Below, piece after piece: positions 23,262 through 32,770 of a DNA stretch of 57,184 nt; positions within the stretch are counted from its first letter, which is position 1, and the number at the start of each line of letters is the position of its first letter. Below the pieces are notes generated by a model. It was not told where the DNA came from, did not search any database, and saw only the letters and a program-made list of their open reading frames with translations. Location of the stretch: assembly GCF_937873615.1 (NCBI RefSeq), contig NZ_CALMYP010000036.1:1-57184 (forward strand). The letters run 5' to 3'. The DNA is from an uncultured Paracoccus sp. Its GTDB lineage: Bacteria > Pseudomonadota > Alphaproteobacteria > Rhodobacterales > Rhodobacteraceae. The position numbers were made by a program, and so were the translations under genes.

Positions 23262-25659
23262 TGCCTGCCTCCCCCATTTTCCAGATCCGGTCCATGTAGT
23301 CGCGAACCGAGCGGTCGGACGAGAACCAGCCCATCCGTGCCGTATTCAGCGCGGCCATTCGGTTCCAGTCCTGCATATCTCCATAGGCCGCATCAATCCG
23401 TTTCTGAACAGATTGGTAATCGGCAAAATCCGAACAGACGAGATAGGTGTCCCAATTCGTCAGGATATCGACCAGCCGGCCATAACGCGCCGGATCGCCG
23501 CCGAAGGTGCCAAGCGCGATCAGGCTGATGGCGCGCGACAGCGACGGGCAATCGGCGATGGCCTTGCGGGCATGGTCGGGCACCTGTCGACGGGCCTCCA
23601 CCTCCTCGGTGGTCATGCCGAACAGGAAGAAGTTCTCCGGCCCGACATGCTCGCGGATCTCGACATTGGCGCCGTCGAGCGTGCCGATGGTCAGCGCGCC
23701 GTTCAGCGACAGCTTCATGTTGCCGGTCCCGGACGCTTCCTTGCCGGCGGTCGAGATCTGTTCCGACAGATCCGCCGCCGGGATCAGCCTGACCGCCATG
23801 GAGACGTTGTAATTCGGCGGATAGGCGACCATCAGGCGGCCCTTCATCAGCGGGTCGTTGTTGACGACCTCGGCCACGTCGTTGATGAGGTTGATGATTT
23901 CCTTGGCAACGGCATAGCCCGGCGCGGCCTTGCCGCCGAAGATCTTGACCCGCGGCTGCCAGTTCGCGGTCGGGTTCTGGCGGATCTCGTCCCAGCGGGC
24001 GATGGTTTCCAGCACGTTCAGAAGCTGGCGCTTGTATTCGTGGATGCGCTTGATCTGCACGTCATAAAGCGCGTCCGGGTCGGGGGTGATGCCCAAAGTC
24101 TGGCCCAGCCAGTTCGACAGCGCCACCTTGTTGTCGCGCTTGGCCGCCGCATAACGGTCGAGCCAAGCCTTGTCGGTCACATGCGGCTCCAACCCCGTCA
24201 ACTGGTCGAGGTGATCGACCCATTCATCCCCGCCGAGGGTTTCCGTAATCAGCCCCGACAGCGCCGGGTTCGCGGAATAAAGCCAGCGGCGCGGGGTCAC
24301 GCCATTGGTGACATTCTCGATCCGGCCCGGATGCAATGCGTTCAGGTCGTGAAAGACCGATTCCTTCATCAGTTCGGAATGCAGGGCCGAAACCCCGTTC
24401 ACATGGCCCGACTGCATGAAGGCCAGCCGGCCCATATGGACCTGACCGTGATGGATGGCCGACAGCTCCCACGGGCGGGTCGGGTGGCGGCGCTTGTGGT
24501 GGTCGTCGATCCGCTCGACGAGGTCCATATGGCGCGGCAGGACCTTGCGGAACAGACCTTCCGACCAAGCCTCCAGCGCCTCGGGCAGCAACGTGTGGTT
24601 GGTATAGTTCAGCACCCGTTCGGCCATGTCGGCGGCGGCGTCGAACTCCTGGCCGAAATCGTCGATCAGCACCCGCACCAGTTCCGCGCCGGCAATGGCG
24701 GGGTGGGTGTCGTTCATCTGGATGGCGACCCGTTCGGGCAGCTTGGCGATGGTTTCGCCTTCCGAGACGAAGCGGCGCATGATGTCGCGCACCGAGGCGG
24801 CGGTGAAGAAATATTCCTGCTTCAGGCGCAGTTCCTTGCCGGCCTCGGTCGAATCGTCGGGATAAAGCACGCGGCTGATCGTCCGGGCCAGCGATTCGGC
24901 GGCACCGGCGGCGACATATTCGCCCCGGTTGAACCGGGCGAGGTCGAATTCCGCCACCGCCTTGCCCGACCAGAGCCGCAGCGTATTGGCCCAACGCCCG
25001 CGCCAGCCGATGATCGGCGTGTCATAGGCGGCCGCGATCACGCTTTCCGAGGGGTGCCAGATCTTCTTGGCGCCGTCGCCCTCGATCCAGCCGCCGAAGC
25101 CGATCTCGTAAGCCGCTTCGGGGCGCTCGAACTCCCAGGGGTTGCGCGATTTCAGCCAGCTGTCGGCGGTCTCGACCTGGCGGCCATGATCGAAGCGCTG
25201 CCGGAACAGCCCGTGTTCGTAACGCAACCCATAGCCGTAGGCCGGGCAACCCACCGTAGCCATGGATTCCATGTAACAGGCCGCGAGACGGCCCAGCCCG
25301 CCATTGCCGAGCGCGGCTTCGGGTTCGTCATGGATGACCTCGTCATAGCTGACGCCAAAGCCGTGCAGCGCCTCGCGCGCGGCATCGTCGAGGCCCAGGT
25401 TCACGACCGAATCCTCCAGCAGCCGGCCGATCAGGAATTCCATCGACAGGTAATGGATGCGCTTCAGCTTGCGGTCATAGGTGGCGCGGGTCGAGGCGAA
25501 CCACGGCTCGACGATGCGATCGCGAATCGCCAGCGACAGCGCCACGCGCCAGTCATGGACCGAGGCATGGGCCTCGTCCTTGCCGATGGAATAGGTAAGA
25601 TGGTCACGAATGGACTGGGCCAATGCGGCAGGGCTGGCGGCGGTCGCGGGCAGAGTCAT
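23221..25659 (-). CDS. glgP: Glycogen phosphorylase
   Basis: An 812-residue GT35 phosphorylase that releases glucose 1-phosphate from glycogen ends. The PLP site is clear in [20 protein letters not shown], with the Lys of NMK carrying the cofactor. Other family blocks are [37 protein letters not shown] and ALHSELMK. Length is standard (about 810). It is the first gene of the minus-strand glycogen operon and is divergent from an alpha-glucosidase. Its C terminus is basic ([11 protein letters not shown]) and overlaps glgB by 41 bp. Having the breakdown enzyme at the head of the operon is notable. Confidence 0.97.
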   Translation of the reverse strand: MTLPATAASPAALAQSIRDHLTYSIGKDEAHASVHDWRVALSLAIRDRIVEPWFASTRATYDRKLKRIHYLSMEFLIGRLLEDSVVNLGLDDAAREALHGFGVSYDEVIHDEPEAALGNGGLGRLAACYMESMATVGCPAYGYGLRYEHGLFRQRFDHGRQVETADSWLKSRNPWEFERPEAAYEIGFGGWIEGDGAKKIWHPSESVIAAAYDTPIIGWRGRWANTLRLWSGKAVAEFDLARFNRGEYVAAGAAESLARTISRVLYPDDSTEAGKELRLKQEYFFTAASVRDIMRRFVSEGETIAKLPERVAIQMNDTHPAIAGAELVRVLIDDFGQEFDAAADMAERVLNYTNHTLLPEALEAWSEGLFRKVLPRHMDLVERIDDHHKRRHPTRPWELSAIHHGQVHMGRLAFMQSGHVNGVSALHSELMKESVFHDLNALHPGRIENVTNGVTPRRWLYSANPALSGLITETLGGDEWVDHLDQLTGLEPHVTDKAWLDRYAAAKRDNKVALSNWLGQTLGITPDPDALYDVQIKRIHEYKRQLLNVLETIARWDEIRQNPTANWQPRVKIFGGKAAPGYAVAKEIINLINDVAEVVNNDPLMKGRLMVAYPPNYNVSMAVRLIPAADLSEQISTAGKEASGTGNMKLSLNGALTIGTLDGANVEIREHVGPENFFLFGMTTEEVEARRQVPDHARKAIADCPSLSRAISLIALGTFGGDPARYGRLVDILTNWDTYLVCSDFADYQSVQKRIDAAYGDMQDWNRMAALNTARMGWFSSDRSVRDYMDRIWKMGEAGNERPAERSRRVAS

Positions 25660-25692
25660 CGTTGCGTTCCGTATGTCTATGATGATAGCGGC

Positions 25693-25708
25693 ATGTTAGC
25701 GGCAACAT
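25693..25708. promoter_or_regulatory. Candidate operator between glgP and the alpha-glucosidase gene
   Basis: The 16-mer ATGTTAGCGGCAACAT is an interrupted palindrome (ATGTT...AACAT) with a central CG, the shape of many LacI-family operators. The octamer TAGCGGCA also occurs twice in direct orientation 11 bp apart (25686 and 25697). It lies in the ~100-bp divergent region, so it could control both units. No LacI-type regulator gene is in the window. Confidence 0.35.
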
Positions 25709-25761
25709 TACGGTGATCGTGCCCGGTGTTCAATGGCGTGGATTGCGAAGGAGGTATGACG

Positions 25762-27363
25762 ATGGTGAATGGCTGGTGGCGCGGATCGGTGACCTATCAG
25801 GTCTATCCGCGGTCCTTTCAGGACAGCAATGGCGACGGAATCGGCGATCTGAACGGGATCACCGAGCGGCTGCGCCATATCGCGAGCCTCGGCGTCGATG
25901 CGGTCTGGCTGTCGCCGGTCTTCACCTCGCCCATGGCCGATATGGGCTATGACGTGTCGGATTATACCGATATCGACCCGCTTTTCGGCACGCTGGCCGA
26001 TTTCGACCGGCTGGTCGCCAAGGCCCATGAATTCGGGTTGAAAGTGATCATCGACCAGGTGCTGAGCCATTCCTCGGACCGCCATCCCTTCTTCGTCGAA
26101 AGCCGCAAGGGCAGGGATAATCCGAAATCCGACTGGTATGTCTGGGCCGATGCGCAGCCCGACGGCAGCCCACCGAATAACTGGGCCTCGGTCTTCGGCG
26201 GCTCGGCCTGGGAATGGGACGGGCATCGCAAGCAATATTACCTGCACAATTTCCTGACCTCGCAGCCGGATTTCAACTTCCACAACAAGGAAGTGCAGGA
26301 TTGGCTGCTGGAAACCATGCGCTTCTGGCTGGATCGCGGCGTCGACGGCTTCCGTCTGGATACGGTGAATTTCTATTTCCACGACGCGAAGCTGCGCAAG
26401 AACCCGCCGCGCCGGGGCGAGCCGCAGGTGAACCCCTATGAAATGCAGCTGCACCGCTATTCCAAGACCCGGCCCGAGAACCTGGATTTTCTGGCCCGGC
26501 TGCGGGCGCTGACCGACGAATACGGCGCCTCGACGGTGGGCGAGGTCGGCGATTCGACCCGCGCGGTCGAGATCATGGCCGAATACACCTCGGGCGAGGA
26601 ACATCTTCATCAGGCCTATAGTTTCGACATGCTCGGCCCGGAATTCACCCCGAAGCATTTCCGCTCGAAGATCGAGACCTTCTTCAAGAAGGCCCCGGAT
26701 GGCTGGCCGACCTGGGCGTTTTCCAATCACGACGTGATCCGGCACATGACCCGCTGGCAGGACCACGCGGCCGATCAGGACAGCCTGGCGAAGCTGGCCT
26801 GCGCGATGCTCTTGTCCTTCCCCGGCTCGGTCTGCCTCTATCAGGGCGAGGAACTGGGCCAGACCGAGACGGATCTGGAGTTTTCCGAACTGACCGACCC
26901 GCCCGGCATCCGCTTCTGGCCCGATTACAAGGGCCGCGACGGCTGCCGGACGCCGATGGTCTGGGAAGATGCCGGCAGCAATACCCATGGCGGCTTTTCG
27001 ACCGGCACGCCCTGGCTGCCGGTGAAGGCACCGCAACTGGCGCGCAATGTCGCCGGGCAGGAGGCCGATATCGGATCGGTCCTGCATTTCTATCGCCACA
27101 TGCTGGAATTCCGCTCCGAACGCGCGGACCTGCATGGGCGCGGCATGGCGCATTTCTTCAACCGCCCGGACCCGGTGCTGATGTTCCAGCGCGGCGCGCT
27201 GATCTGTGCCTTCAACCTTGGCCCCGATACGGTCGAGACGAACCTGCCCCCCGAAGGGCGCGGCGGGCATCTGGTCGGGCCGTCGCAGGCGGCAGGGCTT
27301 TCGGGCCGCAGCCTGACGCTTGGCCCGAACGGTTTCGCGTTTATCCAGATAGTTACCCGCTGA
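25762..27363 (+). CDS. GH13 alpha-glucosidase / oligo-1,6-glucosidase
   Basis: A 533-residue GH13 exo-glucosidase. YQVYPRSFQDSNGDGIGDL at the N terminus is the family hallmark (residues about 11-29). The nucleophile is in GFRLDTVN (about residue 200), the acid/base Glu in GEVGD (about 260), and the Asp in FSNHDV (about 325). It hydrolyses short alpha-glucosides or maltodextrins in the cytoplasm. Three in-frame ATGs compete; AGGAGG at 25749-25754 is 7 bp from the one at 25762, which decides the start (alternatives 25756 and 25726). Divergent from glgP, so probably co-controlled with glycogen turnover. Confidence 0.93.
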   Translation: MVNGWWRGSVTYQVYPRSFQDSNGDGIGDLNGITERLRHIASLGVDAVWLSPVFTSPMADMGYDVSDYTDIDPLFGTLADFDRLVAKAHEFGLKVIIDQVLSHSSDRHPFFVESRKGRDNPKSDWYVWADAQPDGSPPNNWASVFGGSAWEWDGHRKQYYLHNFLTSQPDFNFHNKEVQDWLLETMRFWLDRGVDGFRLDTVNFYFHDAKLRKNPPRRGEPQVNPYEMQLHRYSKTRPENLDFLARLRALTDEYGASTVGEVGDSTRAVEIMAEYTSGEEHLHQAYSFDMLGPEFTPKHFRSKIETFFKKAPDGWPTWAFSNHDVIRHMTRWQDHAADQDSLAKLACAMLLSFPGSVCLYQGEELGQTETDLEFSELTDPPGIRFWPDYKGRDGCRTPMVWEDAGSNTHGGFSTGTPWLPVKAPQLARNVAGQEADIGSVLHFYRHMLEFRSERADLHGRGMAHFFNRPDPVLMFQRGALICAFNLGPDTVETNLPPEGRGGHLVGPSQAAGLSGRSLTLGPNGFAFIQIVTR

Positions 27364-27390
27364 AATTCGAAAATGCCGCTACAAGGACAA

Positions 27391-27419
27391 GGGGCTGCGT
27401 CTGACGCGGCCCCTTTTTT
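27391..27419 (+). terminator. Intrinsic terminator after the alpha-glucosidase gene
   Basis: A GGGGC/GCCCC stem, extended by GCGT/ACGC around a CTG loop (27391-27413), is followed by six T residues. It lies 28 bp after the stop codon. The 27420-27635 stretch that follows holds no gene I can support. Confidence 0.85.
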
Positions 27420-27635
27420 CGCGCGTGCGGGCATGGAAGGTGGGCTGCTTCTGCCCTTGGAATGGCTTGATGAGGTTGCGTGATGGAAACGGCATGAGCA
27501 ATGTCGTTCCACATTTTCGAACACGGGGTTTTGCTGCGGCGCTCTGGATGGTTATCCGGCAATAAACTAGCCTCTGCCTCGGATTGAAGAAGCCTCCGGT
27601 TATGCCGGACATCTCAGCAAAAGGAATATGACAGG

Positions 27636-28220
27636 ATGAGCAAACCCAAGATCGCCGTCATCATCGGCTCGACCCGCAAGACCCGCTTTGCCGACAAACC
27701 CGCCGCCTGGCTGATGGAGCAGGTCGCAAAACGCGACGACATGGCATTCGAACTGGTCGACCTGCGCGATTACGAATTGCCGTTCTTCGACGAGATGGCC
27801 TCGAATCTGTGGATGCCGAGCAGCGATCCCAAGGCCGTTGCCTGGCAGAACAAGGTCGGTGAATTCGACGGCTATATCGTGCTGACAGCCGAATATAACC
27901 ATTCGATCACCGGGGCGCTGAAAAATGCGCTGGATCAGGCCTACAAGGAATGGAACCACAAGCCCATGGCCGCCGTTGGATACGGTGGCGTCGGTGCCGC
28001 GCGTGCAATCGAGCATCTGCGCGGCATCGCGGTCGAATTGCAGATGGTGCCCACACGCAATGCGGTGCACCTGGGTGGGGGTGAATTCATGAAGGTCAGC
28101 CCGCTTGGCCAGAACGGCGACATGGCCGAGGTCGACGAGGTGCTGCAACCATCGCTTAACGCGTTGCTGGACGAACTGGCCTGGTGGGCCAAGGCCACCA
28201 TGGCCGCCCGCGCCGCCTGA
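27636..28220 (+). CDS. NADPH-dependent FMN reductase-family protein
   Basis: A 194-residue flavodoxin-fold reductase. KIAVIIGSTRKTRFADKPA gives the FMN-phosphate loop at residues 5-23, and VLTAEYNHSITGALKNALD is the conserved PxYN-type segment (with E in place of the usual P). It resembles chromate/azo/quinone reductases of the NADPH_dep_FMN family. It stands alone between two terminators, so it is monocistronic. The exact acceptor (quinone, azo dye, chromate) is unknown. Confidence 0.9.
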   Translation: MSKPKIAVIIGSTRKTRFADKPAAWLMEQVAKRDDMAFELVDLRDYELPFFDEMASNLWMPSSDPKAVAWQNKVGEFDGYIVLTAEYNHSITGALKNALDQAYKEWNHKPMAAVGYGGVGAARAIEHLRGIAVELQMVPTRNAVHLGGGEFMKVSPLGQNGDMAEVDEVLQPSLNALLDELAWWAKATMAARAA

Positions 28221-28239
28221 ATTGTGTAACGAGTAACGG

Positions 28240-28271
28240 AACGGGCGATCCTTCGGGATCGCCCGTTTTTT
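28240..28271 (+). terminator. Intrinsic terminator with UUCG tetraloop
   Basis: A perfect 12-bp stem AACGGGCGATCC (28240-28251) pairs with 28256-28267 around a TTCG loop, and a run of six T (28266-28271) follows. It ends the FMN reductase transcript 19 bp after the stop. Confidence 0.92.
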
Positions 28272-28294
28272 GTTGCGGTCCGGCTGACGACATG

Positions 28295-28324
28295 AAAAAG
28301 CCGCCGGCGGGTGCCGGCGGCTTT
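28295..28324 (-). terminator. Intrinsic terminator of the ring-cleaving dioxygenase gene
   Basis: A perfect 12-bp inverted repeat (28297-28308 with 28313-28324, GGGT loop) is followed on the minus strand by five T residues (28299-28295). It sits 19 bp after the minus-strand stop, back to back with the plus-strand terminator at 28240. Confidence 0.88.
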
Positions 28325-28343
28325 CGGTCTGTCTGCCCGGGGA

Positions 28344-29285
28344 TCAGTCCAGCGGTTTCAGCCCGGCCTCGATCTGCGCCCGGCGCGGCTCCAGGAAGGG
28401 CGGCAGGGACAGCGCCTCGCCCATGGTCTCGGCGGGTTCGTCGACGGCGAAACCGGGGCCGTCGGTGGCGATCTCGAACAGGTTGCCGCCCGGCTCGCGG
28501 AAATAGAGCGAGCGGAAATAGTAACGCTCGACCTCGCCCGAGGAGGGGATGCGCAACTCGTTCAGGCGCTGCGCCCAGGCATGAATCGAGGCCACGTCCG
28601 GGGTGCGGAAGGCGACATGGTGAACCGCGCCCGCGCCCTGACGCGCAACCGGCAGATCGGGCTGGACGGCGACATGCAGTTCCGCCGAGGGACCGCCTTC
28701 GCCCATGCCGAAGACATGGACCTGACCCGAACCGTCGGGGCTGGGATAGTCGCGCAGCCGGCGCATGTTCATGACGCTGGTCAGCACCGCCTCGGTCGGG
28801 GCGAGGTCGGGCACCGAAATCGTGATCGGGCCGAGGCCGCGGATCTGATGCTCGGCCGGAACCGGGCTGCGATCCCAGGGATGGGTCACGCCGGGCTGAT
28901 CGGCGGTCAGGCGGAAGCGCTGCCCCTCGGGGTCCTCGAAATCGAGGCTGGCGCGGCTGTCGAGCGTGGTAATGTCGCCCGTTGCGACACCGAGATCGCG
29001 CAGCCGCCCGGCCCAGTAATCCAGACTGGCCTCGTTCACGCGCAGCCCGGTGCGGCTGATCGAATGGGTGCCGCGACGTTCGGGCGCGACCGGCCAGTCG
29101 AAGAAGGTCAGGTCGGTGCCCGGACTGCCCGCGCCATCGGCGAAGAACAGGTGATAGGCGGATGTGTCGTCCTGATTGACGGTCTTCTTAACCCGGCGCA
29201 GCCCCAGGGCTTCGGTATAGAAGCGGTTATTGGCGGGCGCGTCGGCGGTGATCGCGGTCAGGTGGTGAATGCCGGTAAGGTTCAT
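28344..29285 (-). CDS. VOC-family ring-cleaving dioxygenase (MhqO-like)
   Basis: A 313-residue protein with two vicinal-oxygen-chelate halves. The first starts [19 protein letters not shown] (residues 5-23) with KTVNQDD and HLFFAD; the second starts [10 protein letters not shown] and ends with the metal Glu in GNLFEIATD. The layout matches the MhqO/LinE-like ring-cleaving dioxygenases that open hydroquinones. The ATG at 29285 has AAGGAGG 9 bp upstream. The frame stays open far upstream through the divergent LysR gene, but that part has no homology and is not coding. The divergent LysR gene probably controls it. Confidence 0.88.
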   Translation of the reverse strand: MNLTGIHHLTAITADAPANNRFYTEALGLRRVKKTVNQDDTSAYHLFFADGAGSPGTDLTFFDWPVAPERRGTHSISRTGLRVNEASLDYWAGRLRDLGVATGDITTLDSRASLDFEDPEGQRFRLTADQPGVTHPWDRSPVPAEHQIRGLGPITISVPDLAPTEAVLTSVMNMRRLRDYPSPDGSGQVHVFGMGEGGPSAELHVAVQPDLPVARQGAGAVHHVAFRTPDVASIHAWAQRLNELRIPSSGEVERYYFRSLYFREPGGNLFEIATDGPGFAVDEPAETMGEALSLPPFLEPRRAQIEAGLKPLD

Positions 29286-29364
29286 CTTTGGCCTCCTTTG
29301 ATGTGCTTGGGGCAAATATCGGAGGCGGCTCAGGCGAACACCAGAGCGGGCTTTTCGGAAGCGG

Positions 29365-29383
29365 CGTTCGGCCCTTGCGAACG
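29365..29383. promoter_or_regulatory. LysR-type operator in the divergent dioxygenase/LysR region
   Basis: CGTTCGGCCCTTGCGAACG is a perfect 6-bp inverted repeat with a 7-bp spacer. It contains the LysR consensus T-N11-A (29368-29380) and lies 26 bp before the LysR start and 80 bp before the dioxygenase start. This is the expected place for the regulator's primary binding site. Confidence 0.65.
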
Positions 29384-29408
29384 GCGGCGGGGCTGATAGA
29401 CATGGCCC

Positions 29409-30320
29409 ATGCGTTATTCTCTGGACGAAATCGAGACCTTTCTGGCGGTGATGGAACTCAGCACGGTGACCGCCGCCGCCGCCCGGCTGAACCTGTCGAA
29501 ATCCGTGGTCAGCAAGCGCATTTCGGATTTCGAGGCGGTGGTGGGGGCGGCGCTGTTTCGGCGCAATGCCGGCCGGATCACCCCGACCGAGGCGGCCGAC
29601 CGGCTGGCCGAGCGGCTGCGCCCGGCTTTGGGCGAACTGGTTGCGGCCACCGAAAGCGCCGCCTGGGGGATGGACGGGGCCACGCCGTTGCGCGGCGCCC
29701 TGTCGATTGCCGCGCCGATGAGCTTCGGGACCATGTATCTTTCGCCCATGCTGGCCGATTTCGCCGCCAGACATCCGGGGCTGGAACTGCGCGTCGATTA
29801 CGACGACCGGTCCCGGGACCTTGCCCGCGAGGGTTACGATCTGGGCATCCGGATCGGCAAGGCCCGCGACGGGGCGCTGATGGCGCGCAAGCTCTGCGAG
29901 GATCGACAATATGTCGTCGCCAGCCCCGACTATCTGGCCCGCCATGGCACCCCCGAAAGCCCAGCGGCGCTGCGCGATCACCAGATCATCAGCTATGCGC
30001 ATCTGTCCGATTCGGCGCTGTGGCAGTTCCGGCTGAACGGCCGCAATGTCTCGCCCGATGTTGCCGCCCGGCTGACCTTCAACAATGGCGAGGCGATCCG
30101 GGATATGGCAATCGCCGGCCTCGGCATCGCCATCCTGCCGGGCTTCATCATCGCCGAGGCAAGGCGGGCGGGCCGGCTGGTCGAGATTTTGGATCAGGTC
30201 GAAACCCGGGCGCTGCCAATCATGGCGGTCTGGCCGCCGGTTTCGCCGCTGCCGGCCAAGTTGCGGGCGCTGATCGACCATCTGGCGGCTTCGCTGGCAG
30301 ACGGCGCGCCCTGGCGCTGA
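29409..30320 (+). CDS. LysR-family transcriptional regulator of the dioxygenase gene
   Basis: A 303-residue LysR protein. The HTH ([30 protein letters not shown]) spans about residues 6-38, followed by the effector domain with [14 protein letters not shown] and [21 protein letters not shown], typical of the CrgA/DntR-like subgroup. It is divergent from the ring-cleaving dioxygenase gene (123 bp between starts) with a perfect T-N11-A palindrome between them, so it most likely activates or represses that gene in response to a quinone or phenol. Confidence 0.93.
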   Translation: MRYSLDEIETFLAVMELSTVTAAAARLNLSKSVVSKRISDFEAVVGAALFRRNAGRITPTEAADRLAERLRPALGELVAATESAAWGMDGATPLRGALSIAAPMSFGTMYLSPMLADFAARHPGLELRVDYDDRSRDLAREGYDLGIRIGKARDGALMARKLCEDRQYVVASPDYLARHGTPESPAALRDHQIISYAHLSDSALWQFRLNGRNVSPDVAARLTFNNGEAIRDMAIAGLGIAILPGFIIAEARRAGRLVEILDQVETRALPIMAVWPPVSPLPAKLRALIDHLAASLADGAPWR

Positions 30321-30355
30321 GCGATGTGGGGCAGGGCGGTGCCCAGCCGATCCGC

Positions 30356-30868
30356 TCAGGGATAGATCATGATCGGCGTGCCGTCCGGGACCATGGCATA
30401 GATATCCTCGATCTCGGCGTCGGTGACAGCGATGCAGCCGACGGTCCAGTCGCGCTTAGTCGCCACCCGTCCCTCGGGGCCCTGACCGTGGATGAAGATG
30501 TCGCTGCCGACCTGCACGCCCTGCGAGAGCGCCCGCGCCTTGTCGGCCTCGTTCGGATAGGAAATCCCGACCGAGAGGTGATAGCGCGAATTCGGATTGC
30601 GGCGGTCGATATAGTAAAGACCTTCGGGGGTCTTGCCGTCGCCCTCGTATTCCTTGTTGCCGATGGGCGCATAGCCAAGGCCGAAATTATAGCTCTTGAT
30701 CGGCTTTGTGCCGGAATAGAAGGTCATCACCCGGCGCGACTTGAACACGTCGATCCGCGTGACGCGCGGGCCGCGATAGGTCTTGAACCTGGAATCGGTG
30801 CCCGAACAGGCCGCCATGGCCAGAAGGCTGGCCCCGCCCAGCATCAGTTTCAGGAAGTCCCGCCGCAT
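30356..30868 (-). CDS. L,D-transpeptidase (YkuD domain) predicted lipoprotein
   Basis: A 170-residue L,D-transpeptidase. The N terminus combines a full twin-arginine motif, RRDFLK (2-7), with a lipobox LAMAAC (Cys21), so it is probably a Tat-exported lipoprotein. The YkuD catalytic segment has His127 (FIHGQG) and Cys145 in TVGCIAVTD, where the more common residue before VGC is Ser. It would cross-link peptidoglycan or attach proteins to it. It is convergent with the upstream LysR gene and stands alone. Confidence 0.92.
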   Translation of the reverse strand: MRRDFLKLMLGGASLLAMAACSGTDSRFKTYRGPRVTRIDVFKSRRVMTFYSGTKPIKSYNFGLGYAPIGNKEYEGDGKTPEGLYYIDRRNPNSRYHLSVGISYPNEADKARALSQGVQVGSDIFIHGQGPEGRVATKRDWTVGCIAVTDAEIEDIYAMVPDGTPIMIYP

Positions 30869-31010
30869 CGCTGTCCCTCGCCCTTATTCGCGTTTTGTCC
30901 ATTGTGACCGTCGGGGCAGGGCGGTGCAATGGTGCCACGCTTCACGTCGGCTTGAACGTCGCCGCCTGCTCGCTGTTCCACAAGCCGTTTCGCTTCGCTA
31001 GCATCGCGAC

Positions 31011-32294
31011 ATGGACCGCAGCCTCGATCATCCCCTGCGCACGACCCTGGTGAACGAGCTTCACGCCCGGCCTTCGCCGCGCATTCATGCGCCCTGCCAT
31101 GCGATCTATCTGGCCTTCAAGGAACCGGGCGGGACCGCTGGCCGCGACCGGGCCCGGGATATCGGGCATTTGCAGGCGCTGGCAGATCGCCACGGCGCGC
31201 CGAAGCCGACACTGGGGGACAGCCATTATTCGGCGACGCTTGGCCGGCACCGGGTGATCTGGGAAAGCCATACCGAGTTTGTCAGCTATACCGCCCTTGC
31301 CGAAGGCGTGCCGCGCCAGCCCTTCGATCCCAACCTAGCCGCCATCTTCGCCGAAGACTGGCAGCGCGATGCGCTCGGCAAGCGCGTCACCGCCGTCATG
31401 ATCCGGGTCGAGCACCTGCCCGAAGACCTCTCGCAGGTGGATGACAGCCTGGCCGAATGGTTCAGCAAGGACAGCCTCGCGGCCTGCTGGGTGCTCGAAC
31501 GCTCGGCACTGGTCGCATCGGATTTCCGCATCGACCCCGACGGCTGGATGCGTTTCGCCGTCTTCGTCCGCGACAGCGTCGGATCGGGGCGGACAGGGCG
31601 CATCATCCAGCGGCTCTGCGAGATCGAGACCTACCGCGCCATGTCGATGCTGGGGCTGGGCCGGGCCCGCGACCTGTCGTCGCGCCTGAACGCGCTGGAG
31701 CCGGAACTGGCCGCCATGGTCGAGGACATGGAGGACGGCCCCGCCGAAGGCACGCTGCAGCAGCTTCTGTCGGTCGCATCCCGGCTGGAGGCGCTGGCGA
31801 CGCAAAGTGCCTTCCGCTTCGGCGCGACCCGCGCCTATGAGGCCATCGTGAACGACCGCATCCGGGCGCTGCGCGAGGACCGTTTTCAGGAAAACCAGCT
31901 ATTCTCGGAATTCATGATCCGCCGCTACGACCCGGCCATGCGCACCGTGCGCTCGACCGAGGGGCGGCTTGGGCGGATGCTGGAACGCACCGGCCGCGCC
32001 GCCGAATTGCTGCGCACCCGGGTCGAGGTGGATCGCAGCACCCAGAACCAGCAGGTGCTGCAAAGCATGGACCGCCGGGCCGAGCTGCAATTGCGGCTGC
32101 AACACACGGTCGAAGGGCTGTCGGTGGTCGCGATCAGCTATTACGCCCTGGGTCTTCTGGGCTATGTTCTGGCGCCGGTCGCGAAATCCCTTGGGGTCGA
32201 CAAGATGCTGCTGATGGCGGCGGCGGTGCCGGTCGTGCTGCTGCTGGCCTGGACCGGACTGAAGCGGCTGAAAGCCGCGATTGATCATTCGTGA
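31011..32294 (+). CDS. DUF3422 family membrane-anchored protein
   Basis: A 427-residue protein of the DUF3422 family, which is frequent in alphaproteobacteria. The start DHPLRTTLVNELHARPSP is diagnostic, with HRVIWESHTEFVSYT near residue 80. Two hydrophobic segments near the C terminus (VVAISYYALGLLGYVLAP and LLMAAAVPVVLLLAWTGL) anchor it in the inner membrane, leaving a long cytoplasmic N-terminal part with coiled-coil-like helices. Biochemical role unknown. Followed after 54 bp by a very short lipoprotein gene. Confidence 0.9.
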   Translation: MDRSLDHPLRTTLVNELHARPSPRIHAPCHAIYLAFKEPGGTAGRDRARDIGHLQALADRHGAPKPTLGDSHYSATLGRHRVIWESHTEFVSYTALAEGVPRQPFDPNLAAIFAEDWQRDALGKRVTAVMIRVEHLPEDLSQVDDSLAEWFSKDSLAACWVLERSALVASDFRIDPDGWMRFAVFVRDSVGSGRTGRIIQRLCEIETYRAMSMLGLGRARDLSSRLNALEPELAAMVEDMEDGPAEGTLQQLLSVASRLEALATQSAFRFGATRAYEAIVNDRIRALREDRFQENQLFSEFMIRRYDPAMRTVRSTEGRLGRMLERTGRAAELLRTRVEVDRSTQNQQVLQSMDRRAELQLRLQHTVEGLSVVAISYYALGLLGYVLAPVAKSLGVDKMLLMAAAVPVVLLLAWTGLKRLKAAIDHS

Positions 32295-32348
32295 CTGGAC
32301 GCGCCGGGGCAGGGCGGCGATAAACGCCCTTAAAACACAGGAGCAGAT

Positions 32349-32423
32349 ATGAAATTCGTCCTCGCCCTCGCCGCCATTCTGGCGCTCTCCGCCTGCAATG
32401 TGCCGCTGGTGCCGTTGATCTGA
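32349..32423 (+). CDS. Very short predicted lipoprotein (24 residues)
   Basis: A 25-codon frame: ATG at 32349 after AGGAG, then a signal peptide MKFVLALAAILALSAC with a good lipobox (LSAC, Cys16) and a mature peptide of only nine residues, CNVPLVPLI. The stop is 2 bp before the next ATG, so it is in an operon with the ArsC-like gene. The fit of ribosome site, signal peptide and lipobox makes it a likely real gene, reminiscent of entericidin-like small lipoproteins in size only. Function unknown. Confidence 0.65.
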   Translation: MKFVLALAAILALSACNVPLVPLI

Positions 32424-32425
32424 TC

Positions 32426-32770
32426 ATGAGCAAGACACTGAAAATGTATGGGCTCGACTATTGCTCGACCGTCCAGAAGGCGCGCAAGGCGCTGGAAGGG
32501 GCCGGCTGGACGGTGGAGTTCCGCGATGTGAAGGAAGACACGCCGGACAAGGCCGAATGGACGCGGATGCTGGATGCGTTCGGCGAAAAGCTGGTCAATC
32601 GCGCCAGCCTGACCTGGCGCGGCATGTCCGAAGAGGAACGTGCCGCCGCGCCCGTGGCGATGCTGGCTGCCAAGCCCGCGCTGATGAAACGCCCGGCGAT
32701 CGAGCATGATGGCCAGCATTTCCTGGGCTGGACCGCCAATGTCAAACGCGCCTTCGGGATCGACCCCTGA
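32426..32770 (+). CDS. ArsC/Spx-family protein (YffB-like)
   Basis: A 114-residue thioredoxin-fold protein of the ArsC/Spx superfamily. MYGLDYCSTVQKARKALE (residues 7-24) gives the single active-site Cys13, and KPALMKRPAIEHDG is the conserved cis-Pro region. Lacking the arsenate-reductase Arg-rich loop, it is closer to the YffB/Spx-like branch than to true arsenate reductase, and no ars genes are nearby. It starts 2 bp after the small lipoprotein stop and is convergent with the thioredoxin-like gene. Confidence 0.85.
   Translation: MSKTLKMYGLDYCSTVQKARKALEGAGWTVEFRDVKEDTPDKAEWTRMLDAFGEKLVNRASLTWRGMSEEERAAAPVAMLAAKPALMKRPAIEHDGQHFLGWTANVKRAFGIDP

Noticed and set aside
29286-30281. Upstream extension of the dioxygenase frame to 645 codons
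   Set aside because: It runs antisense through the LysR gene, has no homology-like features, and the ATG at 29285 has an excellent ribosome site.
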